Of a stretch of 64,000 nt of DNA, positions 23,641-34,962 are shown in pieces. The DNA is from Odobenus rosmarus divergens (taxonomy: Eukaryota > Chordata > Mammalia > Carnivora > Odobenidae): contig NW_004450464.1 of NCBI RefSeq assembly GCF_000321225.1, forward strand, positions 1,537,567-1,601,566, read 5' to 3'. Made by a program: the position numbers and the translations under genes. Below the pieces are notes generated by a model that saw only the letters and a list, made by a program, of their open reading frames with translations, was not told where the DNA came from and made no database searches. Within the stretch, counting starts at the first letter, position 1. Every line of letters starts with the position of its first letter.

Positions 23641-23838
23641 ATTATTTATTTTTTTAGAGAGGAAAATAAAGGGGTGGACGAGGGGCAAAGGGAGAGGGAG
23701 AGAGAGACTCTTAATTGGGCTCCAGACCAGTGCAGAGCCACACATGGACATGGGGCTCAGTCTCACAACCCTGAGATCATAACCTGAGTCAGAATCAAGA
23801 GTCTGACACTTAACTGACTGAGCCACCCAGACACCCCT
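23641..23838 (-). repeat. CAN SINE, old copy
   Basis: Minus copy running from 'gattatttatttttttagag' to 'aactgactgagccacccagacacccc'. It is diverged across its length, yet its body contains the 62 bp that recur almost unchanged 1.1 kb upstream in inverted orientation. Confidence 0.9.
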
Positions 23839-23859
23839 ATCCTTGAGATTTTAATTTTG

Positions 23860-25365
23860 GTACCACTAATACTTTTTTTATCTAAATAGTGAAGCCAAAG
23901 TGTTGATTTGATTTTCATAATGCTAGTAGAACGTGACTTGCTAAGAGTGTTTTTTTCCTCTCATTTTCTTGGATGCCCCCACTAATAAAGACTGTGAACT
24001 AAGAATTATATGGTATAAAACACTACATCAAATACTCATAGTTACTAAGGTAAATTGAAAATCTGTTTTCTCTTTTTCATATTATTACTATTCCTACCTC
24101 CCTGGAGTTGAAGAACTCCATTATGCACTGTTCAGTATTAAATGCCTCAAGAACAGAGAATGGCTCATTAGAAAAGGGGTAAATAATACTACTTAAGTGA
24201 ATGACAGTAGTTCTTGTCCTGAGCCTTAATCTATCCCTCCTGGAGATTTTCTTCAAGAATGAAGCATGATGAAGAAGTATTTAAAATATTAGAATGTAAG
24301 GAGAGAAACTCAGCCACCCTAGGCTCTTATGAAGTTATCAGAGTATTTCACTTTAAGGGCTAGCCTTTATCTTTATGATTATAATTGTGATTAAGTACAT
24401 GTATTGCTCAAAAACATAACACATGATACTTACTGTGCAGTTAATTTTACCCTTACTAATAGGGTGCTTGCCATGGATGAAGAATCCTTAGAGAAACAAT
24501 GAGTAAGTTTTCTCATATCTTGGAGTCTTCACAGTAGAGGCACACATTATGAAAAACTATGTAATGAAGATGCAATTAATGTGCTTGCATTAAGAGTTTA
24601 GAAATTTATTATCCATAATATTTATGGTAAGGTAATAGTTATCAGCATATTTGAATAAATTTTCTTTTGGTGTTTTGCCTAACCAGTTATGTGTTAGAAG
24701 AATACCATCTTGATGATTTATTGAAATTAATCAATGTACCATTTGGAAATAAATACAAATTTAAGTTAGAATATATAGCAATAAAGCATGATACTATCTT
24801 TTAAACTTAGAACATATGATGAATATATAGCTTCTAACTTATTTTTTGACTCAGAGTCACAAATTACAAGGTTGGACTCCAAAGTTCTGAAGTCTGTAAT
24901 AGTTTTAATATATTCATTACATTGGTATTTGTGTGATCTCATGTCTTCAATTTTGGTTTTTTTCTTCAGTCATTTTCATTTAGATTTTATATGTCTAAAT
25001 GATTAATTATTGGAAATATCTCTACTCTTCTTTATATAGCAATGGGATGAGGCAGACCCAAATGCATTACCATGACTCTGCAGTTGGTGCAGAACCAAAA
25101 ACTACTTTTTTCCTTGTCAATAATAGGAAGCCCACTTATCATGTTTGTTGGAAAGGATAAAAGGGTAAAGGAGGATTTTTTTAAAGTGCTGGTATCATAG
25201 ATAAGAAAATAAATAGGTCAGAGAAGGCAAGATAATGGTAGAAAGATGAAGTGAGAATTTGTGGTTGTGACCATCTACCTGGAAAATGTAAACACTTTAA
25301 AAATACTAAAGGAGAGAAATTGCCAAGGTATGGATGGAGTCACTGTATCTCATTGGGAATCATTT
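23860..25365. other. Intronic sequence, nothing recognised
   Basis: AT-rich sequence with no SINE, identifiable LINE or exon-like segment. Confidence 0.45.
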
Positions 25366-25369
25366 CTTC

Positions 25370-25445
25370 TTTCTGTAGAAATGGAAGAGTTAAACTAGAT
25401 GATGGTTAAAGTGCCTCCCTTCTAGTTCTAAATTTCTATTATTAT
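25370..25445 (+). repeat. MIR3 fragment
   Basis: 'gttaaactagatgatggttaaagtgcctcccttctagttctaaatttctatt' follows the MIR3 3' part 'GGACTAGATGATCTCTAAGGTCCCTTCCAGCTCTAAAATTCTATG'. Confidence 0.65.
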
Positions 25446-26184
25446 TCCTCAGTTGTGGTTCCAAAGCATAGCTGGGTAGGAGTGAAATGGCAAAGTGGAT
25501 GTGAGATACCTCATGATAGATTAGATAGCAAGTACAGGGAGAAGAAAAGGCTGGGGGATTATCTCACTGAAGTAAAAGTACCAGTAAGAATTTCCACAAT
25601 CAGGGTTATCAAGAATGTTCAAAAAATCAAATATAATTTATGAGAGCCTTGGAAACATTTGGGAAGATATTCACACTAAACAAGAAATGAGAAGTAAACA
25701 TTTTTTTCTTTTCTTTTTTTAATGAGCATGAAAAATGTGTTTATGTTTATTTTGTTTACTTATTAGAAATATTAAAAATATTAGAAATAAAAAATTATTC
25801 AGAAAAACTGAAAAATTCTCTTCAGAATATCATGACCAAGGGAATGAGAATGTGTTTGTATGTGTATATCTATCAGCAGGTAGATATATAATATTGTATA
25901 TATATGCATTACCTTATTAACATTGATTTATTTCTCACATTAACCATATAGCATATGTATTGTAGCGTCCTTAGTGTCCATCCAGATTAAAAGTTATAGA
26001 AAAGGAATATAGCTATTGATCACCTATTCTATAGCCTATATTTATTATTATTATGATTTATTGATATGGTTAGCATATATTCAATATAGAAGAAGTCAAA
26101 AATAAACCTGCGAAATAGCATTTGATGAGTACTTCAGTAGGTTAATAAAAAAGGCCCATGGAATTAAGAAGTGTGATGCCTCCA

Positions 26185-27540
26185 GCTAAAGGTTCTTACT
26201 TTCTGATTCCAAAATATGTTACAATTCTGTAGTAATCAAAACCATATGGTAGTGGCATAAAAACAGATATATAGCACAATGAATGTAATAGAGAGCCCAG
26301 AAATAAACCCATACATGTATGATCCACTGATCTTTGACAAGAGTACGAAATGGAGAAAGGATAGTTTCTCCAGTAAATGATGCTGGGAAACTGGATATGC
26401 ACATGCAAAAGAAGAAATTGGACCCATACCTTATGCCACACACAAAAATCGACTCAAAATGGATGAAAGATTTAAATGTAGGCCTGAAACATAAAATTCC
26501 TAGAAAAAAAATATATGGAAAGGCTCCTTGACATTGGTCTTGACCATGATTTTTTTTTTGGCTATGACACCCAAAATGCAGGCAACAAAAGCAAAAATCA
26601 AGTGGAACTGCTTCAAACTAAAAAATTTCTGCACAGTAAAGGAAACTGTCAACAAGAAGAAAAGGCAATGGCTATTATTTAAAAAAAGAAAAAAAAAGAG
26701 TTGAGGATGTGGAAGAACAAGAATGCTGATGTGCTGTTGGCGGGAAAGTGAATTAGTTCAGCCATTATGGAAAACAGCATGGAGTTTCCTCAAAAAATTA
26801 AAAATAGAACTACCATATGGTCCAGCAATCCCACCTGTGGGTATTTATCTAAAGAAATTGAATTCAGGATCTCAAAGAGTTACCTCTACCCTCATATTCA
26901 TTGCAACATTATTCACATTAGCCAAAATATGGAAACAACCTGAATGTCCATCAGTAGAGGAATGTATAAATAAAATGTTATATACACACAATGGAATATT
27001 ATTCAGTCTTTAAAAAGAAGAAAATCCTGCCGTTTGCAACAACATGGATGAACCTGGAGGACATTATGCCAAGTGAAATAGCCAATCACACAAAATCAAA
27101 TACTGTATGATATCATTTATATGTGGAATCTGAAATGATTAAACTCATAGAAGCGAAGAGTAGGATGGTGATTTCCAGAGGCTCAGGAGGTGGGGAGAAT
27201 GGGGCAGTGATGTTCAAAAGGTACAAAGTTTTAGTTACGCAAAATAAGTTATGGAGATGGACTATACAGGATAGTGCGTATAGCTAACAATACTGTATTG
27301 TGTACTTAACAGTTTCTAAGAAGGTAGGTCGTATGTTAATTTTTCTTACTACATACACAGTCATAACATCAATAAAGGGAGTAGGAGGAAACTTTGTGAG
27401 GTCACAGGTATGTCTATGACCTTGATGGTGGTGATGGTTTCACGGGTGTCTATCTTTGAACTCGTCAAGTTGTATACGTTAAATATGAACTTTGTTTACA
27501 TGTCATTAATACTTTGATAAAGTGATTGAAAAAAATAAAA
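26185..27540 (+). repeat. Old LINE-1 (L1M/L1MA-type), ORF2 C-terminus and 3' UTR
   Basis: Plus-strand order: 'gtagtaatcaaaaccatatggtagtggcataaaaacag', 'gaaactggatatgcacatgcaaaag', 'ccatatggtccagcaatcccac', 'ggaatattattcagtctttaaaaag' and 'gccaagtgaaatagcc', all ORF2 C-terminal landmarks. A 3' UTR ends near 'gtgattgaaaaaaataaaaaa'. The 96-aa frame at 26723-27013 is the best-preserved piece of ORF2 ([20 protein letters not shown]). Frames are broken upstream and it cannot mobilise. Confidence 0.85.
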
Positions 27541-27621
27541 AATGGTTTGAACCTCGCCCATCTTCCCCAACTAAAAAAAACCCATGGAAAAAAGATTTTG
27601 GAAATTCATTTTTGCTTTAGG

Positions 27622-27624
<3 letters not shown>

Positions 27625-27663
<39 letters not shown>
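27625..27663 (+). repeat. (GT)n microsatellite
   Basis: About 19 GT units followed by GAGAGAG. Likely polymorphic. Confidence 0.95.
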
Positions 27664-27669
<6 letters not shown>

Positions 27670-28054
27670 AAACATGCCCAGCTTGATATTATTATTAATT
27701 CCAGAGCATTCACTCATTTGTCAACTGGGACACAAAAGAAAATGAATGATCATTGTACTTATAAAACCAGCAAATAAACTAAAATGACAAATGGTTTTCA
27801 AGATACTGATTTATTAATTAACAGTCACTGTTATTTTATAGTTTATTTTATACCGAAAGGGGAACAAATAGATGTGATATTTTTCTTTTATACTGATAAA
27901 TTACTGATTGATTTACAATGGACTTCTTCTTGAAAATGTCCTTCAATTAGCATAGACATGAAAATTTTGAATCATTTAAAAAAGTGTAAAAATTTCTCCC
28001 CAACTAATCTCTTTAGTAGTTTGGTGTGTTTCCTTCCAGGGTTTCCAGCAAGCA

Positions 28055-28290
28055 TTTTGTATAGTGATTAAGAGCATGAACTCTAGCCAGACAGTCTCAT
28101 CTTGAATTCAAACTCACCAAACTGGGAGAAGTTATTGGCCATCTGTGTACCTACCTCAGTTTCTTCATCTATAAAACGTGTATACCAATGTTGTCCATAT
28201 TCCAATGTGCTGTTGGGAATTAAATGATTTTAAATATATAAACTACGTGAAGGCCTGCCTGTCTGGACCATGGTAGGGTAATACATGTTC
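28055..28290 (+). repeat. MIR SINE, near full length
   Basis: Carries 'tatagtgattaagagcatgaactctagccagacagtctcatcttgaattc', 'ctcagtttcttcatctataaaacgtg' and 'gttgggaattaaatgatttt', the standard MIR order from tRNA-like head through core. Ancient and inactive. Confidence 0.85.
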
Positions 28291-28468
28291 TGTTCTCCAG
28301 GAGATTCCCAATATGGCTATTTTATTATTACTCCCTCTTTTACTCTCAGTAATGGCCTGGTATGGAGAATAAATTTATTGTCACCTATGCTTGAAAATGT
28401 GTTATTATTAATTTTCTAAACATACCCATAATTTTCATATGGTAAAGATAATATTATATAAACAGTTT

Positions 28469-28670
28469 TTTTTTTTTTTTTTTTTTAAATTTTATTTATT
28501 TGACAGAGAGAGGACACAGCGAGAGAGGGAACACAAGCAGGGGGAGTGGGAGAGGGAGAAGCAGGCTTCCCGCAGAGCAGGGAGCCCGATGCGGGGCTCG
28601 ATCCCAGGACCCTGGGATCATGACCTGAGCCGAAGGCAGACGCTTAACGACTGAGCCACCCAGGCGCCCC
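28469..28670 (-). repeat. CAN SINE
   Basis: Young-looking minus copy: poly-T, 'aaattttatttatttgacagag', ending 'ctgagccacccaggcgcccc'. Perfect target-site duplication tatataaacagttt at 28455-28468 and 28671-28684. Confidence 0.97.
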
Positions 28671-28689
28671 TATATAAACAGTTTTAACA

Positions 28690-28880
28690 TTGCTTTTGTC
28701 CCCTAACATAGTATAGCCAGCATTTCCCTATATATAATTCCCTAGAATGAATGTGCCATAATTCACTTATGTATTCTTCTGTTGTTTTTAATTTTGCCCG
28801 CCAAAATAATATTATAATCAATTTCTTTGCCCTCATTATTTTGACTACTCTTCTATTATTTTGCTTGCTATAGTAAAATT
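28690..28880 (-). repeat. Old LINE-1 3' relic
   Basis: 'gaatgtgccataattcacttatgtattcttctgttg' and the following T-rich sequence resemble the inverse of an L1M ORF2 C-terminal segment ('AATGTACCATAATTTATTTAACC'). Very diverged. Confidence 0.4.
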
Positions 28881-28889
28881 TAAATTATT

Positions 28890-30090
28890 GAGTTAAAAGA
28901 AAGGAATATTTGTTAGGATTTTGATAATGGTATATGTCTTCAGCCATGGAGAATTTCAAAGTATAGCATAGGCAAGAAAAAAGGCAACCAAACTATCTTT
29001 GCCCAGACTTCTGCTGAAACTGCATTTCAGAGTTGACATTATGAGAAACTTAGGTTGATTCTTTCATTTGACCTTTATTTGCTGACTGCTCTTCTTATCT
29101 TGTGTTGGTAATAATATTCAACTTTCTCATCTGCTTGGTATTCCTATACCATATCGCAGCTGTCATTTTGTGCTAATTTTCCATAAATTATCTAGCAAAA
29201 ACAAACCACTCAATAACAAAGAATGAATTGAGTGTATGCTCTTTGACTTATGATTTCTGGAGCTGGAGATCTCTTGTGGCTAAAGGAAAATATTCAACAT
29301 GTCAGTGTTATGTCAGACATCAGTTCTGAAATTATCAGGTAATCTCAAATCTCCAAGGGTGTTGCTGTGGGTTCCAAGAGATTTGCAGTGTTGTTTTAAA
29401 GGAAATAGGAAATGTCAGACTTGTGTCTCCAAGGTTTGGTCTCGTGAGGAATAGATTGTATGTCCTTTATTGGATGCCCTTTTGTCTGCATAAAGTGGAA
29501 ATATTCAGTCTCTTTTTGGAATCGTTGCTCTCTATTTGATTCTAATTAGCCTTGGCAATATCATATCTTCCCTTGGTTTGCATTTTCCGAGAATAGTAAC
29601 CTTTGTTTTTGTAGATGCTTTAGCACACAATAAGGTTCTTTATAATGTTAATACCTCACAGTACTGCTACATGGGGACGTTAAAGAGGGTACCTTATTTT
29701 TAAAAAGAGCTGAGATTTTGGAAAAATAAGATGCAGTGGATTTGGAATTGCAGGGGTTGCTACTGCTTAATTTAGTATGATTTTTTTCAGTAATTTTATA
29801 TTTCATTTAATCATGTGTATTTTTTTTCCATCAGATAGGGTTTCTGTTTGTTTTCCATTCTTAGGTTTTGAAAGATTACATTCACCATTTCTAAAACAGT
29901 CCCTTCTTTAATTTGTCTTCTAAATTTACTTTCTCTCCTTGAATTGTGTTCAGTTTGCATGATTTCTTTAACTTCTTATTTTGAAATCATTATAGACTCA
30001 CAAGAATTTACAAACAAAATGTAGAGAGCCCCATATATCCATTACTCAGCTTTGCCCAATGATGATATTTTTCTATAACTGCCGTGCATC
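28890..30090. other. Intronic sequence, nothing recognised
   Basis: No clear repeats or exon-like frames. Confidence 0.45.
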
Positions 30091-30108
30091 ATCAAAACCA
30101 GGCAGTTG

Positions 30109-30319
30109 GGGCACCTGGGTGGCTCGGTCGTTGGGCGTCTGCCTTCGGCTCAGGTCATGATCCCGGGGTCCTGGGATCGAGCCCTGCATCAGGCTCCCTG
30201 CTTGGCGGGAGGCCTGCTTCTCCCTCTTCCACTCCCCCTGCTTGTGTTCCCTCTCTCGCTCTGTCTCTCTGTCAAATAAATAAAAAGTCTTTAAACAAAC
30301 AAACAAACAAACAAACAAA
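30109..30319 (+). repeat. CAN SINE with (CAAA)n tail
   Basis: Plus copy with head 'ggggcacctgggtggctcggtcgttgggcg', 'gggatcgagccctgcatc' and tail 'aaataaataaaaagtctttaaa', followed by six CAAA units. Perfect target-site duplication aaaaccaggcagttg at 30094-30108 and 30320-30334. Confidence 0.97.
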
Positions 30320-31082
30320 AAAACCAGGCAGTTGATATTGGTATGATACAATTAACTAAACTAGTGAATTACTTGGGGATTTGGATACTTTTAAAGCAAT
30401 TTATATAATCATATGAACTCTCTGTAGATAGTGTGCTTGTAGGGAGTAATGAATTTTATTTCAAAAGTGTTATTCTCAATAGTTTCTCTTTTTTACTTCA
30501 GTTATGTATATCTCCTTTATAGCTATGATTAGAGAAAAATGAAGTATAGAAAAATGAATACTTTAGTATTCCTCCTTTAGATTAAAACAGTAGTAACTAA
30601 TATTTGTTAAATGCATTGTTATTGGCAATATACAAGGATAATTTCACTTAGGTCAACTGAAAAAAAAAAAAAGCCAAACTCAAAGTAAGTTAGTAAATGC
30701 TTTTTTCCTTGTCTTACTGAGGACGATAGCACAAGACAGTATTTCAGATTGCTCTGAAAGAACTCTTGTGGAGCTTGTTAGTTTATAGATTATATGCAAA
30801 AGGGGGAAGGGGTAAGCAGTTCTCTGAGGTATAATTGTATGTCACCAGGTGTAATATGTTTGGTTGTAAGAATTAAGGTTTAATGATTTCCACATAAACA
30901 CACAAAAGACCCTTAGGTCATCTTCATCCATTATGTTTCCATCTTATCTGATTGTTCAAAAATACTGCCTGCATGCCCCTGCTTAAGTGGGTTTCTAGTT
31001 CTTCTTGTTTCTGGTTTTTCCTTGAAGACACTTGAGAAGGTCACAGAAGGCTGACATCAGTCACCTATTTTAACGCACACTT

Positions 31083-31185
31083 GTTACTCACAGCCACCCT
31101 GAAAATTAGAACACAGCACTGATACTTTAAACATAAGGTAATTGAGTCTCATGAAGTTAAATGATCTGGGAAACAAAGACAGAAG
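31083..31185 (-). repeat. MIR fragment
   Basis: 'actcacagccaccctgaaaattagaac..gataatt..gagtctcatgaagttaaatgatctggg' parallels the inverted MIR core. Low identity. Confidence 0.35.
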
Positions 31186-31236
31186 AAAAATTATTAAATT
31201 CCCTTACTAGTTGTGGCCCATTCGTTGACAAGTCCT

Positions 31237-31719
31237 TGAAACAGGCAGAGTGACATTCCTGTAGGAGCTCATGTTGACACTTGGCTAAGGGCAAAAGGCA
31301 ATCTTAGCCTGACCCCCCCGGGATTCTGGAAGACTACTTTAACATATAAAAATTCCCTTGATAACACATAAAAATTCCAAGATACATGTTGGCAGTCATT
31401 CTCCAAGCATATGACCCACCAACATACATCTGAAGAAAAACTCATGAATGAGTTTTTCTAAACAGTAATAAATGACCTTTTCCTAAAAATAGCTAGCCCC
31501 CTCAGGATCCTAAAAACCTTGTTTCCAAAATACTTGGGAGCCTTACATGCTATCCCTAACCCCCTCCAAACTTGAAAGTACATAGCGGACCACTCTTCAT
31601 GGACCCCAGTGCAGCTAATTCTGTCCACGGGTCCTGTCCCTGTGCTTTAATAAAACCACCATTTTGCATCAAAGACATCTCAAGAATTCTTTCTTGGCTG
31701 TCATCTTCGAACCCTAACA
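31237..31719 (+). mobile_element. Solo LTR of an endogenous gammaretrovirus-like (ERV1) element
   Basis: About 480 bp with LTR architecture: a TATA-like 'gaaagtacatag' near 31574, the core 'cccagtgcagctaattctgtcca', and a poly(A) signal AATAAA at 31649-31654. The R-U5 end 'caagaattctttcttgg..cgaaccctaaca' closes with CA. No gag, pol or env sequence flanks it, so it is a solo LTR left by recombination. The left edge (TGAAACAGG at 31237) and target-site duplication are not firmly established. Confidence 0.75.
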
Positions 31720-31773
31720 CCTTTCCTACATCATTAATGAGTGACCAAATCCGCATTGTGAGTGTTGGGAGGA

Positions 31774-32480
31774 AAAATGTTTCTCTACCCTTTAAGCTTC
31801 TTTTGTCTGGTCTGAGAATTAAATTGACATGAGACAGATTAGTAGAAGAAAATCAAACATAAGTTTAATAATATGTATACCTTCTTTATACATGGGAGAG
31901 ACCCAGAAAAACAGAATAACTCCCCAAAATGGCAGAAGCCATCACTTTAAATACCATCTTCAGCTAAACATAAAAGTCAGGTGGGAGGTTACTGGGAAAA
32001 GCACAGTTAAATGTTGTTACCCAGATTTAGTCCATGCCTTCTTCATTGCTAAGAGTTTTATAGGTTGTGACATCTGCCTCTTCTTGATACAAAGGAGATG
32101 CACGTACAAATGGAGATTTCCCTTATGCATGCAAATGTCTCTTTCAAAAGGGTAACATCTACTTGGTTTCAATTTTTCTCTTATGTTTGCAGTTTAAGAA
32201 TAACCAGTTTAAGGGCACCTGGGTGGCTCAGTTGTTAATTAGCTGCCTTTGGCTCAGGTCATGATCCTGGCGTCCCAGGATTGAGTCCTGCATTGGGCTT
32301 CCTGCTCAGTGGGGAGTCTGCTTCTCCCTCTAGCCCTACGCCCTCCCGTGCACTCTCTCTCTCTCTCTCACACACACTCTCTCTCTCAAATAAATAAATA
32401 AAATCTTAAAAAAAAAAGAATAAACAGTTTAAGATTACCAATATGCCAAAGAGACTTATTTTAGGATGGCAAAATTTGCT
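31774..32480. repeat. Unclassified interspersed repeat, copy 2 (split by a SINE)
   Basis: Shares ordered landmarks with 21735-22275: 'gagacagattagtagaagaaaatcaaacataagtttaataatatg', 'catgggagagacccagaaaa', and after the inserted SINE 'atgccaaagagacttattttaggatggcaaaatttgctccc'. The inserted SINE is 32214-32416. Confidence 0.5.
32214..32416 (+). repeat. CAN SINE inserted in the unclassified repeat
   Basis: Plus copy with head 'ggcacctgggtggctcagttgttaattagctgcctttggc' and tail 'aaataaataaataaaatctt'. Target-site duplication 'aagaataaccagtttaa' / 'aagaataaacagtttaa' at 32197-32213 and about 32417-32433. Confidence 0.96.
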
Positions 32481-32813
32481 CCCCTGTATGAAAGAGAGAC
32501 CAACATAAGACTTAGATTCAATCTTTATGGTGAAGTCTACAATTTTTCTATATAATCGTATTGTCTCATATAAAGGTAGAGGTTTATCTTTGGGGTTGAG
32601 TTGCACGAACTTCCTTTGTATTTTTCATATAGCATATGTGATCACATAGAACTTACCATGATTAGATGATTAGTCATTAAAAATATTACTGATCATTTAT
32701 TCTCTCCTTTCTAATATACAGATTTACTTATTTCTTCATCTTATGGCTTTGGCTAGAACTAAATAATAATAAAATTGCCTGTTTAAGATAGTTATTTTAA
32801 TCATGGTAAGGAA

Positions 32814-33050
32814 ATATTTATTTATTTATTTATTTATTTATTTATTATTGTTTTTAAAGATTTTATTTATTTGAGAGAGAGACAGAGTGTGAGAGAGAGA
32901 GAGAGAGAAAATATGAGCAGGGTGAGGGGCAGAGGGAGAAGCAGACTCCCCGCGGAGCAGGGAGCCCAACATGGGGCCTGATCCCAGGACTCCAGGTTCA
33001 TGACCTGAGCTGAAGGCGGATGCTTAACCAACTGAGCCACCCAGGCACCC
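32814..33050 (-). repeat. CAN SINE with (ATTT)n-expanded tail
   Basis: Minus copy. The A-tail end has become an eight-unit (TTTA)n microsatellite (32814-32845), then 'aaagattttatttatttgagagag' and a head ending 'ctgagccacccaggcacccc'. Short target-site duplication aggaaatat at 32809-32817 and 33052-33060. Confidence 0.94.
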
Positions 33051-33059
33051 CAGGAAATA

Positions 33060-33935
33060 TCCTTTAATATTTAATTAAATGTTATTAGTCATGTGCATTA
33101 TACTTATTAAATAAATGCACAACATAAAGTAAATAAAGAGGCTTATTGTTATGTTGCGTTGCATTAATATGCATTTCATAGTATTAACCCACCTTTGTAT
33201 GCCTTAATTTGAATCCCAGATTATTAGGGTGGATTTCTTAGTAAGTATATAATTCACTTTGTGATTTTTTTTTTTAAGAATATTTTAACTATGTTCATGG
33301 GAGATACTGTTTAAATATTTCTTTCTTTTTCTTTTAACTTTTTTGGGAGTTGGTATCAGAGTTATATTTGCTTTGTAAAATTACTGGTAAAGAAGCCACT
33401 TATTTTTCTTGCTTTTATATATATTTTATAGCTTAGACTCAGATTTTTAAAAAAGATATTCACTAATACACCTGTCTGGTTATTGAGCCTTTAATAGAGA
33501 TTTTATTTTGAATAATATTTAGAGTTTCTTGCAAAAACATTCATATATTTACCAGATTTACCATTTTTAAGTTAATATAAGATTCATACACCCAGTACAT
33601 GATCATCTAAATGAAACAAGTAACTGTGTTTAAAACAATTTCTACATTTCCCATATTTGATTTCCACGCAAATTTTTAATTTTTAAAAATTTTTATTATA
33701 ATTTTGTATATTTTTGTACATTTTGTCACATTTTTATATATTATAGGTTAGTTGATAAAGAATGAACTCACATCTTTATCAGTTCTCCTTTATTTGTTTA
33801 TAATTCATTGCCTTTTATTTAACATTTAATTTAGTATTCTTTATAATTGACATATATATTTTGTTTTACTCTTTTAAATTTTTGAGTTAAATATTTATTT
33901 TAAAAAAATTAATACAAATGAGAATATTTATAGCT
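33060..33935. other. AT-rich intronic sequence, nothing recognised
   Basis: T-rich sequence with no assignable repeat or exon. Confidence 0.45.
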
Positions 33936-33939
33936 ATGC

Positions 33940-34127
33940 CTTTTTTTGTAAAGATTTTATTTATTTATTTGACAGGGAGAGAGGGAATACAAGCAGGAGG
34001 AGTGGGCGAGGGAGACGCAGGCTTCCCGCTGAGCAAGGAGCCTGATGCGGGGCTCGATCCCAGGACCCTGGGAACATGACCTGAGCCGAAGGCAGACGCT
34101 TAACGATTGAGCCACCCAGGCACCCCA
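33940..34127 (-). repeat. CAN SINE
   Basis: Minus copy from 'ttttttgtaaagattttatttatttatttgacag' to 'gattgagccacccaggcacccc'. Flanks 'tttatagctatgc' and 'aatatagctatgc' form the target-site duplication. Confidence 0.95.
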
Positions 34128-34220
34128 AATATAGCTATGCATTTTGAATGAAATATGGGATTATCTCCCTAGTAATTGGCTGGGTTTCTTTCTTTTAACA
34201 AAAGACTAATCTCAACATAC

Positions 34221-34855
34221 CTATTTTTATTTTTATTTTTTTATGATTATCTCATTTTTTTATTATTATGTTAATCACCCTGCATTACATCATTAGTTTT
34301 TGATGTAGTGTTCCATGATTCATTGTTTGCCCGTAACACCCAGTGCTCCATGCAGAATGTGCCCTCCTTAATACTCATCACCAGGCTAACCCATCCCCCC
34401 ACCCCCTCCCCTCTAGAACCCTCAGTTTGTTTTTCAGAGTCCATCGTCTCTCATGGTTAGTCTCCCCCTCCGATTTACCCCCCTTCATTCTTCCCCTCCT
34501 GCTATCTTCTTCTTTTTTTTCTTAACATATATTGCATTATTTGTTTCAGAGGTACAGATCTGTGATTCAACAGTCTTGCACAATTCACAGCGCTCACCAT
34601 AGCACATACCCTCCCCAATGTCTATCACCCAGCCACCCCATCCCTCCCACCCCTACCACTCCAGCAACCCTCGGTTTGTTTCCTGAGATTAAGAATTCCT
34701 CATATCAGTGAGGTCATATGATACATGTCTTTGATTGACTTATTTCGCTCAGCATAATGCCCTCCAGTTCCATCCACATCGTTGCAAATGGTAAGATTTC
34801 ATTCCTTTTGATGGCTGCATAATATTCCATTGTATATATATACCACATCTTTTTT
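34221..34855 (-). repeat. Carnivore LINE-1 3' end, part of a U6/L1 chimera
   Basis: On the minus strand this is the carnivore L1 3' region. It holds the last ORF2 codons ('tggaatattatgcagccatcaaaagg', 'gatggaactggagggcattatgctgagcg'), a 3' UTR, and an A/T-rich end 'aaaaataaaaatagg' near 34221. Its 5' edge abuts the U6 copy at 34856 with no intervening bases, and one pair of target-site duplications encloses both ('ctcaacatac' at 34211-34220 and 'tcaacatatg' after 34962). Confidence 0.93.
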
Positions 34856-34905
34856 AAAAATATGGAGCGCTTCATGAATTTGTGTGTCATCCTTGTGCAG
34901 GGGCC

Positions 34906-34956
<51 letters not shown>

Positions 34957-34962
34957 GAGCAC
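34856..34962 (-). pseudogene. Full-length U6 snRNA pseudogene fused to LINE-1
   Basis: The reverse complement is a full 107-nt U6 snRNA from GTGCTCGC to CCATATTTTT. I see four transitions from canonical U6: three CpG decays (in the GCGCAAGG, CACGCAAA and TTCGTGAA words) and one T-to-C in GCGTTCC. No TATA box or proximal sequence element lies upstream, so it should not be transcribed as a U6 gene. It is the 5' part of a retrotransposed chimera whose 3' part is LINE-1. Confidence 0.95.

Noticed and set aside
26723..27013. 96-aa + frame as a gene
   Set aside because: It is the C-terminal part of LINE-1 ORF2 in a decayed element.
34856..34962. U6 snRNA as a functional gene
   Set aside because: Four substitutions, no TATA or proximal sequence element upstream, and fused to LINE-1 within one target-site duplication.
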